DNA of 64,000 nt, taken from positions 59,517,170 to 59,581,169 of the forward strand of contig BRKX01000002.1 of the NCBI GenBank assembly GCA_026008535.1. Reading direction: 5' to 3'. Below are positions 1-12,670 of the stretch, one piece after another (the stretch's first letter is position 1; each line of letters starts with the position of its first letter). The stretch is from Perilla frutescens (taxonomy: Eukaryota > Streptophyta > Magnoliopsida > Lamiales > Lamiaceae). Below the pieces are notes generated by a model that saw only the letters and a list, made by a program, of their open reading frames with translations, ran no database searches and was not told where the DNA came from. The position numbers and the translations under genes are program-made.

Positions 1-43
1 AAGTAGTAAAAAATTAAAGTATCTTCATTTTGTTTTTGGGAAG

Positions 44-2025
44 ATGTGCCTTCCTTCTTCTTGAGGACTGAAGAGCAGGCTTCAGATTATATTTCTGAAG
101 ATCACATTTCTTATCGTTTCACTGATTGTATCTCGAACTTTTATATTAGATGGAGCAACATCAAAGCTCAACCTGGTGCTAACAGGTTAATTAACCATTT
201 ACGGAGTCATGGTGTGTTGATGGGCTTGGCTTCAAATTCTTCTAAGGAAAATATTGAGACCAAGATATCTTATCATCGGGGTACTTAGATGTGAAACCTC
301 AGTTTAAGAAGCTCTTCCTCTGTAAAGCTATTTTGCTGCTCCTACATCACAGACATGTATGGTTTTCATTTGCATTTCCAGTGACATTTAAAACTTGTAG
401 GTTGGAAAGAATCATTCTCTGTCATTCTTGGTGGTAATGAAGTCACATGTGCGAAGCCATCTCCTGAAATGTGAGAATGAATAAAACTAACTTTATATTG
501 CCACTTCAGATGCTTCTGCCGTAAAAAGAATCTAATCTGCTTATACCAATTTTATGGTTATTTGTTGAAGATATCTTGAAGCTGCAAAGATGCTAAAGAT
601 GGATCGTTCCAGCTGTCTTGTCATTGAAGATTCACCGTAAGTATTAATGAAGCATATTGCCATGGAACGAGTTGATAATACTTCTAGCAAGTTGATATTT
701 TTGCAATTGCAGTACTTTGATATTTTGATTTAAATATGTTAAAAATGCTATTTTTCCTGGTGAAGACATTTGCTCACTAGCCAAATATGTCATTTCACAA
801 AGGTTTAAAAGATCAAAACTAAATTCCAATGGTATTTTAACACTTAGCTGATGAGTTTATTTTATTTTTATTCACGTAACATAGTGTGTGCATCTATTTC
901 CCAAAGATATATGTATGAGCATCGCAAGTTGACGAATAATTAGTAAAATCACAATGTGTTTTATACTATAATTTCTTGTATTATTCTAGGCCAGGTGTTG
1001 CTGCTGGGAAGGCAGCTGAAATGGAAGTGGTTGCCGTTCCATCGTTTCCTAAACAATCTCACCTTTTCACCTTAGCAGATGAGGTGATTAACTCTCTACT
1101 AGATTTACAACCTGAAAAGTGGGGCCTACCTGCATTTGAAGACTGTGAGCTGCTTTCCCCTACTTCGATTTTTTTGTTACATTCTCTATTTCCTGCACAT
1201 TGATTAAGCTATTGCTGTAGGGATAGAAGGTACTTTACCAGTAGATCCATGGTACATTGGTGGTCCTGTCATCAAGGGTTATGGCCGTGGTTCCAAGGTG
1301 CTTGGGATTCCTACAGGTTTTTTTATTTCTGAATTTCCATAAATGGCAGAATCGAGTATTCTCTACATTTTCATATAATGCTGGGGTGGTCCGAATGTCT
1401 GAATCTCAAGCATTTTATGGGAGAGTAGATCGGTCTAAATGTTTCTTCATCTTCTGCTGCTCTTCCAGCTAATTTGTCGACTGAAGGCTACTCAGATCTC
1501 CTCTCGGAACATCCTTCAGGTGTTTATTTTGGGTGGGCGGGATTAGGGAATCGAGGTGTTTACAAGATGGTAATGAGCATAGGCTGGAACCCTTTCTTCA
1601 ACAATACTGAGAAGACAATTGTGAGTCATGCTCATTTAGCTATACTATCCTTTCTGCAATTCACTTTTGCATTGCCTCGTCCCTTCTCGTCAGTAGATGC
1701 TTGTTCTTATCCTGTAAGATCATTATAGGAACCATGGTTGCTTCATGATTTTAAAGAAGATTTTTATGGCGAAAACTTGCATCTTGCTATTGTCGGCTAC
1801 CTACGGCCTGAGGTATATATATTTTACAGGACTACTATATGATCATTGTTTTGCATGGGATTTCTTTTATAACCAGCAGCGCTGGTGTAATCTGTACAGG
1901 CCAACTTTCCGACGCTTGATAGCCTGGTGGCGAAGATCCATGAGGACGGGAAAATTGCGGAGACAGCGCTTGAACTTCTGCAGTATTCCAAGTACAGGGA
2001 TGATCCATATTTAAAAAGTTCTTAA
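44..2025 (+). CDS. FMN/FHY: Bifunctional riboflavin kinase / FMN hydrolase, 3' part (8 exons in window)
   Basis: The protein joins a HAD-type FMN phosphatase to a C-terminal riboflavin kinase; together they interconvert riboflavin and FMN. Exons that keep frame across GT/AG junctions are 44-280, 401-470, 571-636, 990-1144, 1221-1316, 1469-1620, 1729-1812 and 1900-2025 (about 328 codons). HAD signatures visible are ASNSS, a GG..V..AKPSPE segment, and VIEDSPPGVAAGKAA. Kinase signatures are GRGSKVLGIPTANLSTEG, SGVYFGWA, MSIGWNPFFNN, EPWLLHDF..DFYGE and GYLRPEANF. The family is about 380 residues, so some 50 N-terminal residues, including the first HAD Asp motif, lie left of the window. The first exon boundary is approximate, and the stretch before the NIKAQPGANRL segment is divergent, so the gene could be slightly decayed there. 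The rest is intact to the TAA. Adjacent and co-oriented with the WRAP53 homologue. Confidence 0.93.
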
Positions 2026-3664
2026 CAGAATAACTTGTTTCATGCTATTCTAGTTCTAGCTAAAATCCGAGTCCCGTTATGACTCGAACTATCAATTTAT
2101 CATAGGCCGAAAACTGTAATGAAAGTGTGAGAATGGCCGAAATAAACTCGATTTATTTGGGATTGTGAATAAAAATAGATATCTGCATATACAATGAATC
2201 GTTACCTTTTTGAGTTTATTCTTCCAAGCCATTTTCTTGATGGATAGGAGTTAGTTTTGCAGGGATTACCATCCAGCCGACTCTAATGAGATATTGTTCG
2301 GGACTTGGAATAATTTTAAATGTTTCTGGGGAAATATTTGCATGTTTTACTTTTACAAGGTATCCCATCGGTGTGCACTGAAATAAGAAATATTTGCATA
2401 TTTAATTATTTATATTAATTTAAATTTAATTTTATTTGAAATAAATATAAATATAACCTTAAAATTGATTTAATAAATCCTAAAATTAAAATGAATTGAT
2501 TTTTTTTTAAAAAAATTTGGCGACTTACGAAATGCATTCGTCCGACGCTAACACGCGGGCTCATGCATGACGCTCGATAATTTATTTAATTTTTTCGAAA
2601 TGTATACAAATGGTAATTGAAAATTAAAAAAAAAAGACTAATTTTGAGATAAATATATATCCTAAATGGAATTAGTGAACCTTAAAATAAAAGTAAATGA
2701 ATTTAATTTTTTTGAAATAAATATAACTCCTAATTGAGATTTATAAACCTAAAAATACATGAACGTTAAAAAAACAACATAAATCTCTAAAAAAACTAAT
2801 AAATACTAAAAAAAAACACCCTAAAAAAATCCTAAAAGAACCATGAACCTTAAAAAAAACCTAAACTGCTAAACTCTAAACATTAATTGGAATATAAAAA
2901 ATCACAATTTGAACTACATAGATAAGTAGAAGATCGATTACATTTTAATGATACAAGTGATACTTTTTAAATTTCAAGTGATACTTTTTAGTCTTAGAAT
3001 TGATATTACTTTTTGACAGTTTTTTTTTTTTGGCGAGTCAACACTGGTCAATCCAAATTAATCCGCATTGATCCTAACTCGTCTGATAAATGTATGAGAC
3101 CTTATTGGACTTGAGTAATGTGTAGGAAACTTGACCAATGAACACATATTTATGCACAAAAAATGATTCACCCGTGTCTAAAAAGAAAAAAATAATAATA
3201 AACAAAAGCTCAAGTCCCTATCATTGGGCGATAAATTCTATTGTAAGGGGTGCACCCCTTACTATTCATAGTCATTTTTTTTCTACAACTTTTATCAACT
3301 AGTGGATAAAATAATTTTAATTTCAGATTATCATAATTAAGTGTCATAATAAATAATCGCAGTGTCATAATATGTTAATTAAAATGTCACCATAGTTTTT
3401 TTTGAACGGTCAAAATTTTTGGCCGAAACTTTCAATTTTTAACAAAAAAAGAAATTTGGGACACACGTCGCCTGCAGAGCCGGATGCACTACAGCCACTG
3501 TACGGCTGGAATTTACCACGTTGGGCCGTTTGGTTAACTGAAGAAAAAAGCTGAAGATTTTGGGCTGAATGCGGAATCTCCAGTAGGCCCTATCTCCAAA
3601 ACTTCGAGTGCCTATTGTTTTAGCTTTTTGGCGGCGACGTATTTCGACGAGCGGCGGAGGATTA
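2026..3664. other. Intergenic, AT-rich, with dispersed repeat and perfect palindrome
   Basis: No coding region is supported. It begins with the FMN/FHY 3' flank. Around 2950-3010 are two copies of an aagtgatacttttta motif, which recurs in reverse complement near 59570-59620. At 3243-3262 there is a perfect 20-base palindrome. The last about 150 bases before 3665 are less AT-rich and are presumably promoter and leader of the next gene; no clear TATA box is seen. Confidence 0.6.
3243..3262. repeat. Perfect 20-bp palindrome
   Basis: The sequence gtaaggggtgcaccccttac equals its own reverse complement over all 20 bases. It sits in an AT-rich spacer between two genes. It may be a fused pair of transposon ends, since ends rich in GGGGTG are common in hAT MITEs, or a cruciform site. 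No target duplication was found. Confidence 0.8.
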
Positions 3665-6600
3665 ATGGCTGATGAAGCGGCGGAGCAGACGCCTCCTAGT
3701 TCGGAGCCCACCGCCGATGGTGTCAGCAATTGGCCGCTAGTTCGATACGATGTCTCTCCGTACAGAACCTACAATTTCTTCCAGCAGTTCAGAAGTAACA
3801 AATCGAACCCTAATAATTTTCTCAAGGGCGTCAAATGGTAAATTTCCTTCCAGAGTTTTGGAAAAACCTTTGTTTATTGATTCAGTAACCCCGTTGGACA
3901 CATTTTGTTTTTGTATTGGTAGGTCGCCGGACGGTTCTTGCTTCCTGACCTGTAATGACGACAATACCCTCCGAGTTTTCAGTTTGTAAGCCTGTTGATT
4001 AATGTTGTGGATTATTGGCTATCATCTCTTCTGTTTTGTGTTTGAAAGCTACTGGAGCGCTCTGAGTTGTTATTATATTTTCCTTTTCTTCTTTCTTCAT
4101 CTGTGTTTTTTTTATTAGGCCTTATAATGACATTGGCGTTTCTGATGTTCCTACATCCATGGCCGATTCTGGTAGCTTGCTTCTCTTAAACTTTAGAAAT
4201 TTCTGACATTATGTTTGTGCTATGTTTGAAGAATTTGTGTAATTTTTTTTTCTCTTCACCCCGAGCCATATAGAAATCTGGAGTAGCTGGTTCGTCTATG
4301 GGAAAGATTGATATTGCTAGTGCATAAATTGTTGAAATTGTAGAGGCTATTTATTTATTGAGTGTTTATTGTGGAAGTTTAGATTTTAAAAATTGCCGTG
4401 CTTAGAATATTTACTTTCTCTCGCCCGCCATTCAGCCATCTTGCAATGTACGGATTTTGTTTCCTGGTCATGCCCCCCTAATGCATTCGGCTTGCTTGCA
4501 GATTCATATGGCCCAAATGTTGTTGTGAGTGAAGGAGAATCTGCATATGACTATTGCTGGTACCCACACATGTCTGCTTCAAGTACATCTTCATGACATG
4601 ATTGTTTCTGTTCCATTATATTATCGTTTTAAAGTATGATTCACTATATTGCCAGTTTGGTATTCCAGATCCTGATCTATGTGTATTCGCAACATCTACT
4701 CGGGACCATCCTATTCATCTTTGGGATGCTAATTCTGGACAGGTGCCGTCATCTTGTGGTTATACATTGTTGCTTGTTTGTTTGGATTCTTAGTCAGAGT
4801 TTGTAAGCATGGTCTGTCCGTATGCTTCCTTGTGTATTTTTACTGCGATTAAATTATCTTGAAATGGAAATTTCAGCTACGCTGCACATATCGTGCCTAT
4901 GACTCCATGGATGAGATTACTGCAGCCTTTTCAATTGGCTTCAATCCTAGTGGAGACAAGTAAGTATCAACTTGAAGGGATGATGTGTGATGCCAATTCA
5001 ATCACTTGCTATGGCATTTGCGTTATGACCAGTCCTTCCCTGACTTTTGTTTATATTTGCTGTCTTCTTCAATAGGATTTAGATGCAGATTTTTGATACG
5101 TAGACTCTAGCTAAGTACTATGTTTTAAAAGATGTTGAAACTTTCATTTCTCTGTTTTGTAAATTCACTTCTTTAACATTATTTTGCAACTAGAAAATAG
5201 GCTACATGGTATAAGCTTGATTTCCAGGATCTTCTTTGATATTTTCTTTTACTTTGAAATTTGAATGATTGTTCACAATTATCTGGGTCTTAGATCTAGA
5301 CTTATTGATGCGCTCATGATAATTTCTGTCATGTCTGATCATTGAATAGGTCTAATTATTAGGCATAAATCATAGCATTGCATTTCTTGTAGGATCGTAA
5401 TTCAAAGTACTTTGTTTTCAAGAGCAAACAGCATCTAATCTCGTATAATTGTTGATGAGCAATTTGCCACTCTTCTTTTCAATTGACTTCTCTACTACAC
5501 GTCTTCAAGAAAAATATATCTAAATCACTTTCTTCTGGCTCAAGGTTATATGCGTATGTGCTTTATTGCTTTTCCCCTAAATCCGGAATCCTATCTTTGT
5601 TGTTTTGAGTCTTTGCCTCATGATTGTCTTCTTCCAATTCAGGATATTCGCTGGATACAATAAAGCTATCAGAATTTTTGAGGTTCATCGCCCAGGGAGA
5701 GATTTTCAACAACACTCAACTGTTTTAGGAAACAAAGAAGGGCAATCAGGTGATTTTATTTGATGTGATCTATTTGTGTTTAATGAAGTGGTTAACTATC
5801 TAGCTTTATGTATTGAACATATTGAGTGCTAGTAGACTCTACCTAAGCTTGTTTCTTCTTATGTCTAGGTATTATATCTTCTATTGCTTTTTCGCCTACT
5901 TGCTCTGGAATGCTGGCTGCGGGTTCCTACAACCAAACTACTGCTATATACAGAGAAGACAATATGGAACTGCTGTATGTGTTGCATGGCCAAGAAGGTG
6001 GGGTTACACAAGTAAGTTAGTAGAGTTACCTTCTGTAGGTTGAGGTTTTCTTGAGTTTCTAGAAATGGTTAATCATTCAATGCATGTATCTACAGGTTCA
6101 GTTTTCTAAGGATGGAAATTATTTGTACTCTGGAGGACGGAAGGTAGAGTACAACTGCTCCTGTTTTGACATCATGTTAATGCAACATTATACGATTCTT
6201 TGATCAGTTGATGGATATATTCTCAAATATCTTGCAGGATCCTTATATTCTCTGCTGGGATATTCGCAAAAGTGTTGATATTGTCTACAAGTAGGTTTAT
6301 TATTCCTCTCTCCGATCTGATATTATAATTGCAAAGAGTATTGAATGCAGGATAACAGAAGATTTAGATTTTTATCCAGAAACAGTTATGTTATCATAGT
6401 CCAGTTATTGGATTAGAATTGAATTGCTGTTGTATTGTTGCTAGTCAAATTTCTCCTGTGCCATGAATATATCAGAAGGTGGCCTGTCTTAAAAGGAATA
6501 TGATCCAATTGTACTTCTCTTCCACATTTGGTTAGGCTATATCGATCATCTGAAGGCACCAATCAAAGAATACAATTTGATATTGAGCCTCACGGTCGAT

Positions 6601-7360
6601 ATCTTGGAACTGGTGGTCAGGTACCTGTTTAGCTCTCATGTATTCTTTTCAGGCAGTCAATTTAACAACATTTATGTCCTTAATTTTGTCAAAACTCTCT
6701 TTGTCAAGGATGGTCTGGTACATATTTATGATCTTCAGACTGGGGAGTGGCTATCAAGCTTTCAAGCCGCACTAGGTTCACTCATCCCCCTCTTTTCCTA
6801 TCCGCGTGATCAGAAGCTTATATTTAATCTCGTGTTAACAAATTATATCGCTCTCTATTGTTCAGACACTGTGAATGGATTTTCTTTCCACCCATTTCAA
6901 CCAATGGCTGTAACTTCATCAGGACACCGAAGATATATAGATCTTGATGATGATGATGAAGAGGATAACAGTTTAAGTGGTAATACATTGATCCTAGTTC
7001 TCCTAAATACTTGTGTTTTGTTAGCAATGTAGACCGTGTCATCTTCTTTTTATGATCTTCGGTTCTAGACCGTCCTATTTCAATCCAGTCGCTTCTTTTC
7101 ACCAATTTAGTGTCTTTAACAGGTTTAACATATGAGTGATTTTGTCACCATTTTCTCATGGTTGACAATATGGTTGTGGTTTGTTATGTTCAGGTGATGA
7201 AAATTGTGTGTCCGTATGGAGCTTTTATTCTTCAGATGTTGTGAACACAACAATTTCTGAAGAAGAAGAAGAAGAAGAAGAAGAAGAAGAAAGGAGAATC
7301 GGTGTGGAAATTGGGGAGCAAGTTGTAAACGATTTGGAATTGGGAAAGTTGGATTTTTAG
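3665..7360 (+). CDS. WRAP53: WD40 protein, WRAP53/TCAB1 (WDR79) family, 14 exons
   Basis: Homologue of the animal telomerase Cajal body protein 1, a WD40 propeller that binds CAB-box small Cajal-body RNAs. Exons with intact GT/AG junctions and phase are 3665-3837, 3923-3985, 4119-4171, 4502-4582, 4669-4742, 4877-4959, 5643-5749, 5869-6011, 6096-6143, 6238-6290, 6536-6620, 6709-6775, 6866-6979 and 7194-7360. They encode 436 residues. Landmarks in order: NFLKGVKWSPDGSCFLT, DDNTLRVFSLP, YDYCWYPHMSAS, TRDHPIHLWDANSGQLRCTYRAYD, FAGYNKAIRIFEVHRPGRD, GQEGGVTQVQFSKDGNYLYSGG, DPYILCWDIRK, GLVHIYDLQTGEW, FSFHPFQPMAVTSSG and ENCVSVWSF. The start is the first in-frame ATG, opening an acidic N-terminus typical of the family. 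The C-terminus has a nine-Glu run from a GAA microsatellite. Function in plants is inferred by homology. Confidence 0.93.
7259..7291 (+). repeat. GAA microsatellite in the WRAP53 last exon
   Basis: A run of GAA/GAG codons encodes consecutive Glu residues close to the C-terminus of the WD40 protein. Length changes in units of three would stay in frame, so the tail is likely polymorphic. Confidence 0.9.
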
Positions 7361-8159
7361 GGCTCCTCATTTCTGAAATTGGGAAAGAGGGGAATGAAGA
7401 ATAGGGGCTCCGGTTCGGTCTCGAAGTTACTGATGGTCTGGTTACACGGGTATAACCCCATGACCCGTTTCCTACGCGCTTGTCGCATGGAGATTCGCTG
7501 AAGTCTTTTACTTTTTTAATTATGCACTTCTGATTTCTCTCTCTGATCCTCATCCTTCTGTCTCAATTTTTCCTCTATTTTCTTATCTTCCAAGTTTCAC
7601 CAAGATACAGAAAATACTACACTAAAATCACCAAAAAAGCACAAATCTCCAACCATATATTACATAATATTGTTTGATTTTAGTTGTGGTGAAGCTAAGA
7701 TTTTACAATCAGATATAATTTATTTAAATTAATTTAAACAAGTATATAGGTAAGATGCGTACTTTTCTAAAGAAAATAATATGCAATGACCACTATTCTG
7801 CCCAGCACATTCTGACCACAATTTTTTAGGTGAAAATACTACTTTTTTATATAAAAAAATCCGAATATTTATGACAGGATATTCAAGATAAAACTTTCAT
7901 GTCTTTACCGTTGTAATCTTCGCATTTACTGGGCTTATTGTATATATATATATATATATATAATAATGACAAAATCTTAGCACATAAAATCTATAAAAAT
8001 TTGAGCAAATAACAATTATTAATATATTTAGTAAATAGCAAAAGTACTGCCTATAGTAATTAATGACCAAATACACACTATTTTATCTGTAGTTTGCAAA
8101 TTTTGCAAACCCGTAATTTATAACATGTACTATTGTATGAATGTAAAAGTCAGAGTGCC
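7361..8159. other. Intergenic: WRAP53 3' flank and left copy of a 165-bp repeat
   Basis: No gene is seen. The first about 200 bases are probably 3' UTR. A TA microsatellite lies near 7938-7962. Positions 7987-8150 are nearly the same as 9310-9470, so a direct repeat flanks the Harbinger-type element. Confidence 0.6.
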
Positions 8160-8162
8160 TAA

Positions 8163-9307
8163 GGGTGGCCACAATGGAGGTTTTTGGCCAAATTTCAAGA
8201 ACCTAGAATCTATCTAAATTTCATTGTGCAAGACAGCGTGACAAAGTGTGACAAAGTTCTAAGAAATGGGGTTCCTCGTTTGGAACCCAATTTCCAACAG
8301 TGAAAAGCATACAATTTTCTGCCAAAATGAATAGTTGGTGGAAGCCACAACAAAAGTTATTCACTTTTTTATTTTTTTACTTTTTTGTATTGTTTGAGGT
8401 AACATCCAAATACATATGTGTATGTATATATATTGCTGTTACTATAATATATATTGCCAACGGTTATTTGTTTTAATTAAAAATGCCAACGGCTATTTTT
8501 AAAAATTTCTTGTAAATTGAACTTCATCAAAATTAGGTGTGGCTTAATCTAGATTGTGCATTTCATTTTAAAATGTTGATTTTGGTTGTAATACCTTTAT
8601 ATCATTGTATTTTTATAATGTTATATTAATGTGTGCATCATTTATTTTGAATAACACTTTTCGATTGTTATTAAAAATACTATCTTTACTTTCTCATGTC
8701 GGCAGCCTTAGTTTCTGATGTCGGGAGAGATGTTGGCATACAGAAATAGCTGTTGCCAACTAGCCATTAGCCACAATAATTATTTCATCTATAAATTCAA
8801 GTTCATTTTCTGTTCTTTTCATTCTCAATCAACTCTCCACTCGAACTTTAGCTAAATTCATTCTACAAAAATTCTCTTTTGTCATCAAAATGTCTTCCAA
8901 AAAATAAATAATTCATGATTTTGTGAGGAATGAAATACTGGAAGAAGGAGATGAGCTTGAATTGTTGTTGTTGTAACACATTTTGAATAATATTTTCCAT
9001 TTATTATTTAATGTTATAATTTTCAACTTTTTAATTAAATTTTTTAATATCGGAAAATTAAATTAAATACGCCATCAAATTCAATTAATTATATAATAAG
9101 TGAATATTGTAAATAAAATCAATATATATATATATATGTGTATATATATATATATGATGTGTATAAGTGGGACTCTCTTAGAAGTTATTTTTTGACTTTT
9201 GCGTTGTGAAAAAAATGTATTTGAAGTTGGTGGGAGTTAACTTTTGACGTGGCACTGACATGGCAATGAAGAAATTGAGATTTCTGGATTCTAGACTGCA
9301 ACCACCC
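8163..9307. mobile_element. PIF/Harbinger-type non-autonomous element (about 1.15 kb)
   Basis: The ends are imperfect inverted repeats (left gggtggccacaatgg; the right end reads gggtggttgcagtc on the other strand), each flanked by TAA, the 3-bp target duplication of PIF/Harbinger elements. Inside, near 8890-8975, is an ATG followed by a broken reading frame (MSSKK, stop, then IIHDFVRNEILEEGDELELLLL). It resembles the start of a plant Harbinger-type protein, but that assignment is from general appearance. No transposase catalytic region is left, so the copy cannot move by itself. Confidence 0.7.
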
Positions 9308-9309
9308 TA

Positions 9310-9470
9310 AAATCTATAAAAATCCGAGCATATAAAAATTATTAATATGTTAGTATATAGCAAAAGTACTGCCTATAGTAATTAATGACCAAATACGCAC
9401 TATTTCAATTTTATCTCTATTTTTCAAATTTGCAAACCCGTAATTTATAACCTGTACTATTCTACAAATG
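9310..9470. repeat. Right copy of the 165-bp direct repeat flanking the Harbinger-type element
   Basis: It matches 7987-8150 through aaaatctataaaaat, gcaaaagtactgcctatagtaattaatgacc and caaacccgtaatttataac segments, with scattered substitutions. The duplication is much longer than a target-site duplication, so the element probably inserted into or between tandem copies. Confidence 0.8.
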
Positions 9471-9473
9471 TAA

Positions 9474-9631
9474 CATGTTAGTATATTTTGTGTAATGGTT
9501 AATTAGGTTTTAAGAGTTGAATCTCAATACTCAGTGATTGATAAATTAGCCCCATGTTAGTATATTTTGTGTAATGGTTAATTAGGTTTTAAGAGTTGAA
9601 TCTCAATACTCAATGTTTGATAAATTAGCCC
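9474..9631. repeat. Two-copy tandem duplication, 79-bp unit
   Basis: Copies at 9474-9552 and 9553-9631 begin with catgttagtatattttgtg and differ at only a few bases near the end of the unit. This looks like a recent local duplication. Confidence 0.9.
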
Positions 9632-9959
9632 TTATTACACCAGTTCAATTTTTCGAGGTCCCAAATGTTGAAAACCATGCTTGTATTTTAATTTAATAAG
9701 ATGACGTGGGATTTTTAATACATGTTTGACCGACATTCCACGTCAACAATTGAGACACTAAAATATTGAACTAGTACTATTAGTGTTAATTTGTTAAACG
9801 TTGGGTATTAGTGTAATTTTTTAAACTTCAAGTCTTAGGTGAGAAAGGAGCAAACGTTATGTACTGAAGTGATATGTGTTATGTAGAGTTGGGTATAACG
9901 AAATCGGTAAAGACTGCATGATTACAACAAATGCTTAACTATTTAATCGGATATCAATG

Positions 9960-12670
9960 AATTAAGACCGTAATATGAATGCCAAATTTTACTCCGACTT
10001 GCATTTATTTGCAGCCCCCAATGTAGATCCGCAAAAATTCTATGCTACTTGCGGTAGTCTCCATGCACCATATAAAAAAAATGTAACAAATTATCTGCTG
10101 ATCAGGTGTTGAAGTTGATCATCTTAATTTGATCTGAATAAGCGAAGTCCATAATACGAATGACAAATATTAGCATGACTCGTAATCAACCACCCTTATT
10201 TGAGAAATTCCACACTCAGGGGTAAGAGCAAATCATAAAAACTATAAAAAAAAAATTCACTTGCCACGTGTTGAACACTGACAACTTAATATGATCCCAA
10301 TAAGTTAAGTCCATAATAGTAATAGCAAATATTACTCTAATTGAAACTTAATCCGGAAAAATTTCACAGATAGAATTGTAAAAAAAAAAGTCTATTGGCC
10401 ACGTGTTGAACTTGAACAATTTAATTCGATCGCAATAAGTGAAGTTCATAAGAGGAATGCCAAATATTATCCTCATGACTTGTATTTATTCGCAATCCTG
10501 AATCTTGATTTGGGAAAATTCAATCTATATCAGGTAGTTTCCAACTCCACGTACACCATAAAAATTACCAAAAAGACAAATGACTACATGTTGAACTGGA
10601 ACAACTTAATCCAATCGCAATCAGTGAAGTTCATATTAGAAATAGCAAATATGACCTTAGCTTGCATTTATTCACAATCCTCCACCTCCATCCGGGAAAA
10701 TTCAACACTTAATTCCCGACTCACTACAAACCATAAAGAATTGAAAGAAAAAGTCAATTTACCGCATGTTAAACCTGAACAACTTAATCCAATCACAATA
10801 AGTGAAATCCATAATATGAATAAAAATATTACTCATACTTGCATTTACTCTTAGTCCCCCACTCTGATTCGGAAAATTTCACATTATCTAGCATAGTTCC
10901 GGACACCCTGTATACAATAAAAAAATGTGAAAAAGTTAACTTGCTACATGTTGAACTCAGACAACTTAATTTGTATACAATAAAAAAAAGTGAAAAAGTT
11001 AACTTGCTACATGTTGAACTCAGACAACTTAATTTGATTGCAATAAGCGAATTCCATAATAGAAATGTCAAATATTAATCATTACTTGCATTTGCTCACA
11101 GTCCGACCACGATAAGAAAAAATTCACACTACCTTGAGTAGTTCCTATACACCATAAAAATGTAAGAAAAATTAATTGGCCATGTGTTTAACTCGAACAA
11201 TAAATCTCGCAATAAGTGAAGTGCATATTTTCCCATGTCTTCCATTTACTGGAAATCCTTCACCCCATTACGGGAAAATTTCATGTTATTTCAAGAGACT
11301 ACTTGATTCCCACATCCCATAAATAATTATAAAAAACTCCACTAGCCACGTCTTGAACTTGATCAACTTAATCTGGTCCCAATAAGTAAAGTTCATAATA
11401 GGAAAGACAAATATAATCGTGACTTGCATTTACTCATAGTCCCCCACCCTTACTCGGAAAATTTCATGCTATCTAGGGTTAGTTCTCGACTTCCCGCGAA
11501 CAATAATTTTTTTTTTAAAAAAATCAACTGGCCACGTGTAAAATCCGAACAACTGAATTTGACCACAATAAGTGAATTCCATAATAAGAACTAATATCAA
11601 ATATTACCCTCACTTGCATTTACTCGCAGTCCCTCACCATGATCAAAAAAATTCATGCTATCTCGGGTAGTCCCCGACTACCCGTGCACCATAAAAAATA
11701 TAAAAAAATTTAATAGGCCATATGTTTAAGTGGAACAATTATATCATATCGCAATAAGTGAAGTGCATACTTAACATGTCTTGCATTTACTGGAAGTCCT
11801 CCACCTGTTACGGGAAAATTTCATAGTATCTCCAGTGTGGTTCCCCGATTCCCGCAACCCATAGATAATTTTAAAAAACTTCACTAGCCACGCGTGTGTT
11901 GAACTTGATCAACTTAATCCGATCCCAATATTAATAAGTGAAGTTCATAATAGGAAAGACAAAATATTATCCTGACTTGCATTTACTCGCAATCCTCTCC
12001 ACCCTAATTCGGAAAATTTGATGATATCCAGAGGTAGTTCCTAACTTCCGCGAAAAATAAAAAATGGTGAAAAAGTCAACTGGCCACGTGTTGAACTCGA
12101 ACAATTTAATTTGATAGCAATAAGTGAATACCATAATAGGACCTAATGTCAATATAAAAAAAAATCATGCTACCTTGGGTAGTCCCCAACACTACTGGTG
12201 CACCATAAAAAATGTAAAAAAAAAAAGAAGTTAATTAGTGCCACGTGTTTAACTTAAACAATATAATCATATCACAATAACTGAAGTGCATACTTTACCA
12301 TGTCTTGCATTTACTGGAAGTCCCTTACCCTGTTACTGGAAAATTTCACGCTATCTCAAGAGTAGTTCCCTGATTCCTGCACGGCCGCACCTCATAAATA
12401 ATTATAAAAAAACTCCACTTTCCACGTGTTCAACTTGATCAACTTAATATAATCCCAATAAGTGAAGTTCATAATTATAGAAACGGCAAGTATATATGAC
12501 ACCGTGTTCCTAGAAAATTCAAAACCACCTTGGGGATAGTTCTCGACTCTCGCGCACGATAAAAAATTTTTTAAAAAATTATCGACTACGTGTTGAACTT
12601 GATCTTAATCCGATTTTAGTAAGTGAAGTTTATAATAGTAATGCCAAATTTTCCCGATCAAGGTGGGAAC
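9960..12670. repeat. Satellite-like tandem array, monomer about 165-190 bp
   Basis: Around fifteen diverged monomers are recognised by a recurring order of motifs: a cttgcatttactcgcagtcc block, a cggaaaatttca block, a gtagttcccgactcc block, a caccataaaaaatg block, a gccacgtgttgaactcgaac block, then aacttaatccgatcgcaataagtgaag. The CACGTG block recurs near 10264, 10399, 10566, 10757, 10943, 11003, 11178, 11344, 11530, 11715, 11885, 12083, 12238, 12420 and 12585. A variant with tgtcttgcatttactggaag recurs near 11240, 11781 and 12302, about 520-540 bp apart, which suggests a three-monomer higher-order unit. Short reading frames in the array are chance products. Confidence 0.88.
10909..11034. repeat. 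63-bp local duplication inside the satellite array
   Basis: Copies 10909-10971 and 10972-11034 are almost identical (tgtatacaataaaaaaa to cagacaacttaatt). They double only the CACGTG-type half of a monomer, so this is a slippage or unequal-exchange event younger than the array. Confidence 0.9.

Noticed and set aside
10480..11078. Several overlapping frames of 80-124 codons
   Set aside because: They lie in the satellite array on both strands and follow its period; they are not conserved between monomers.
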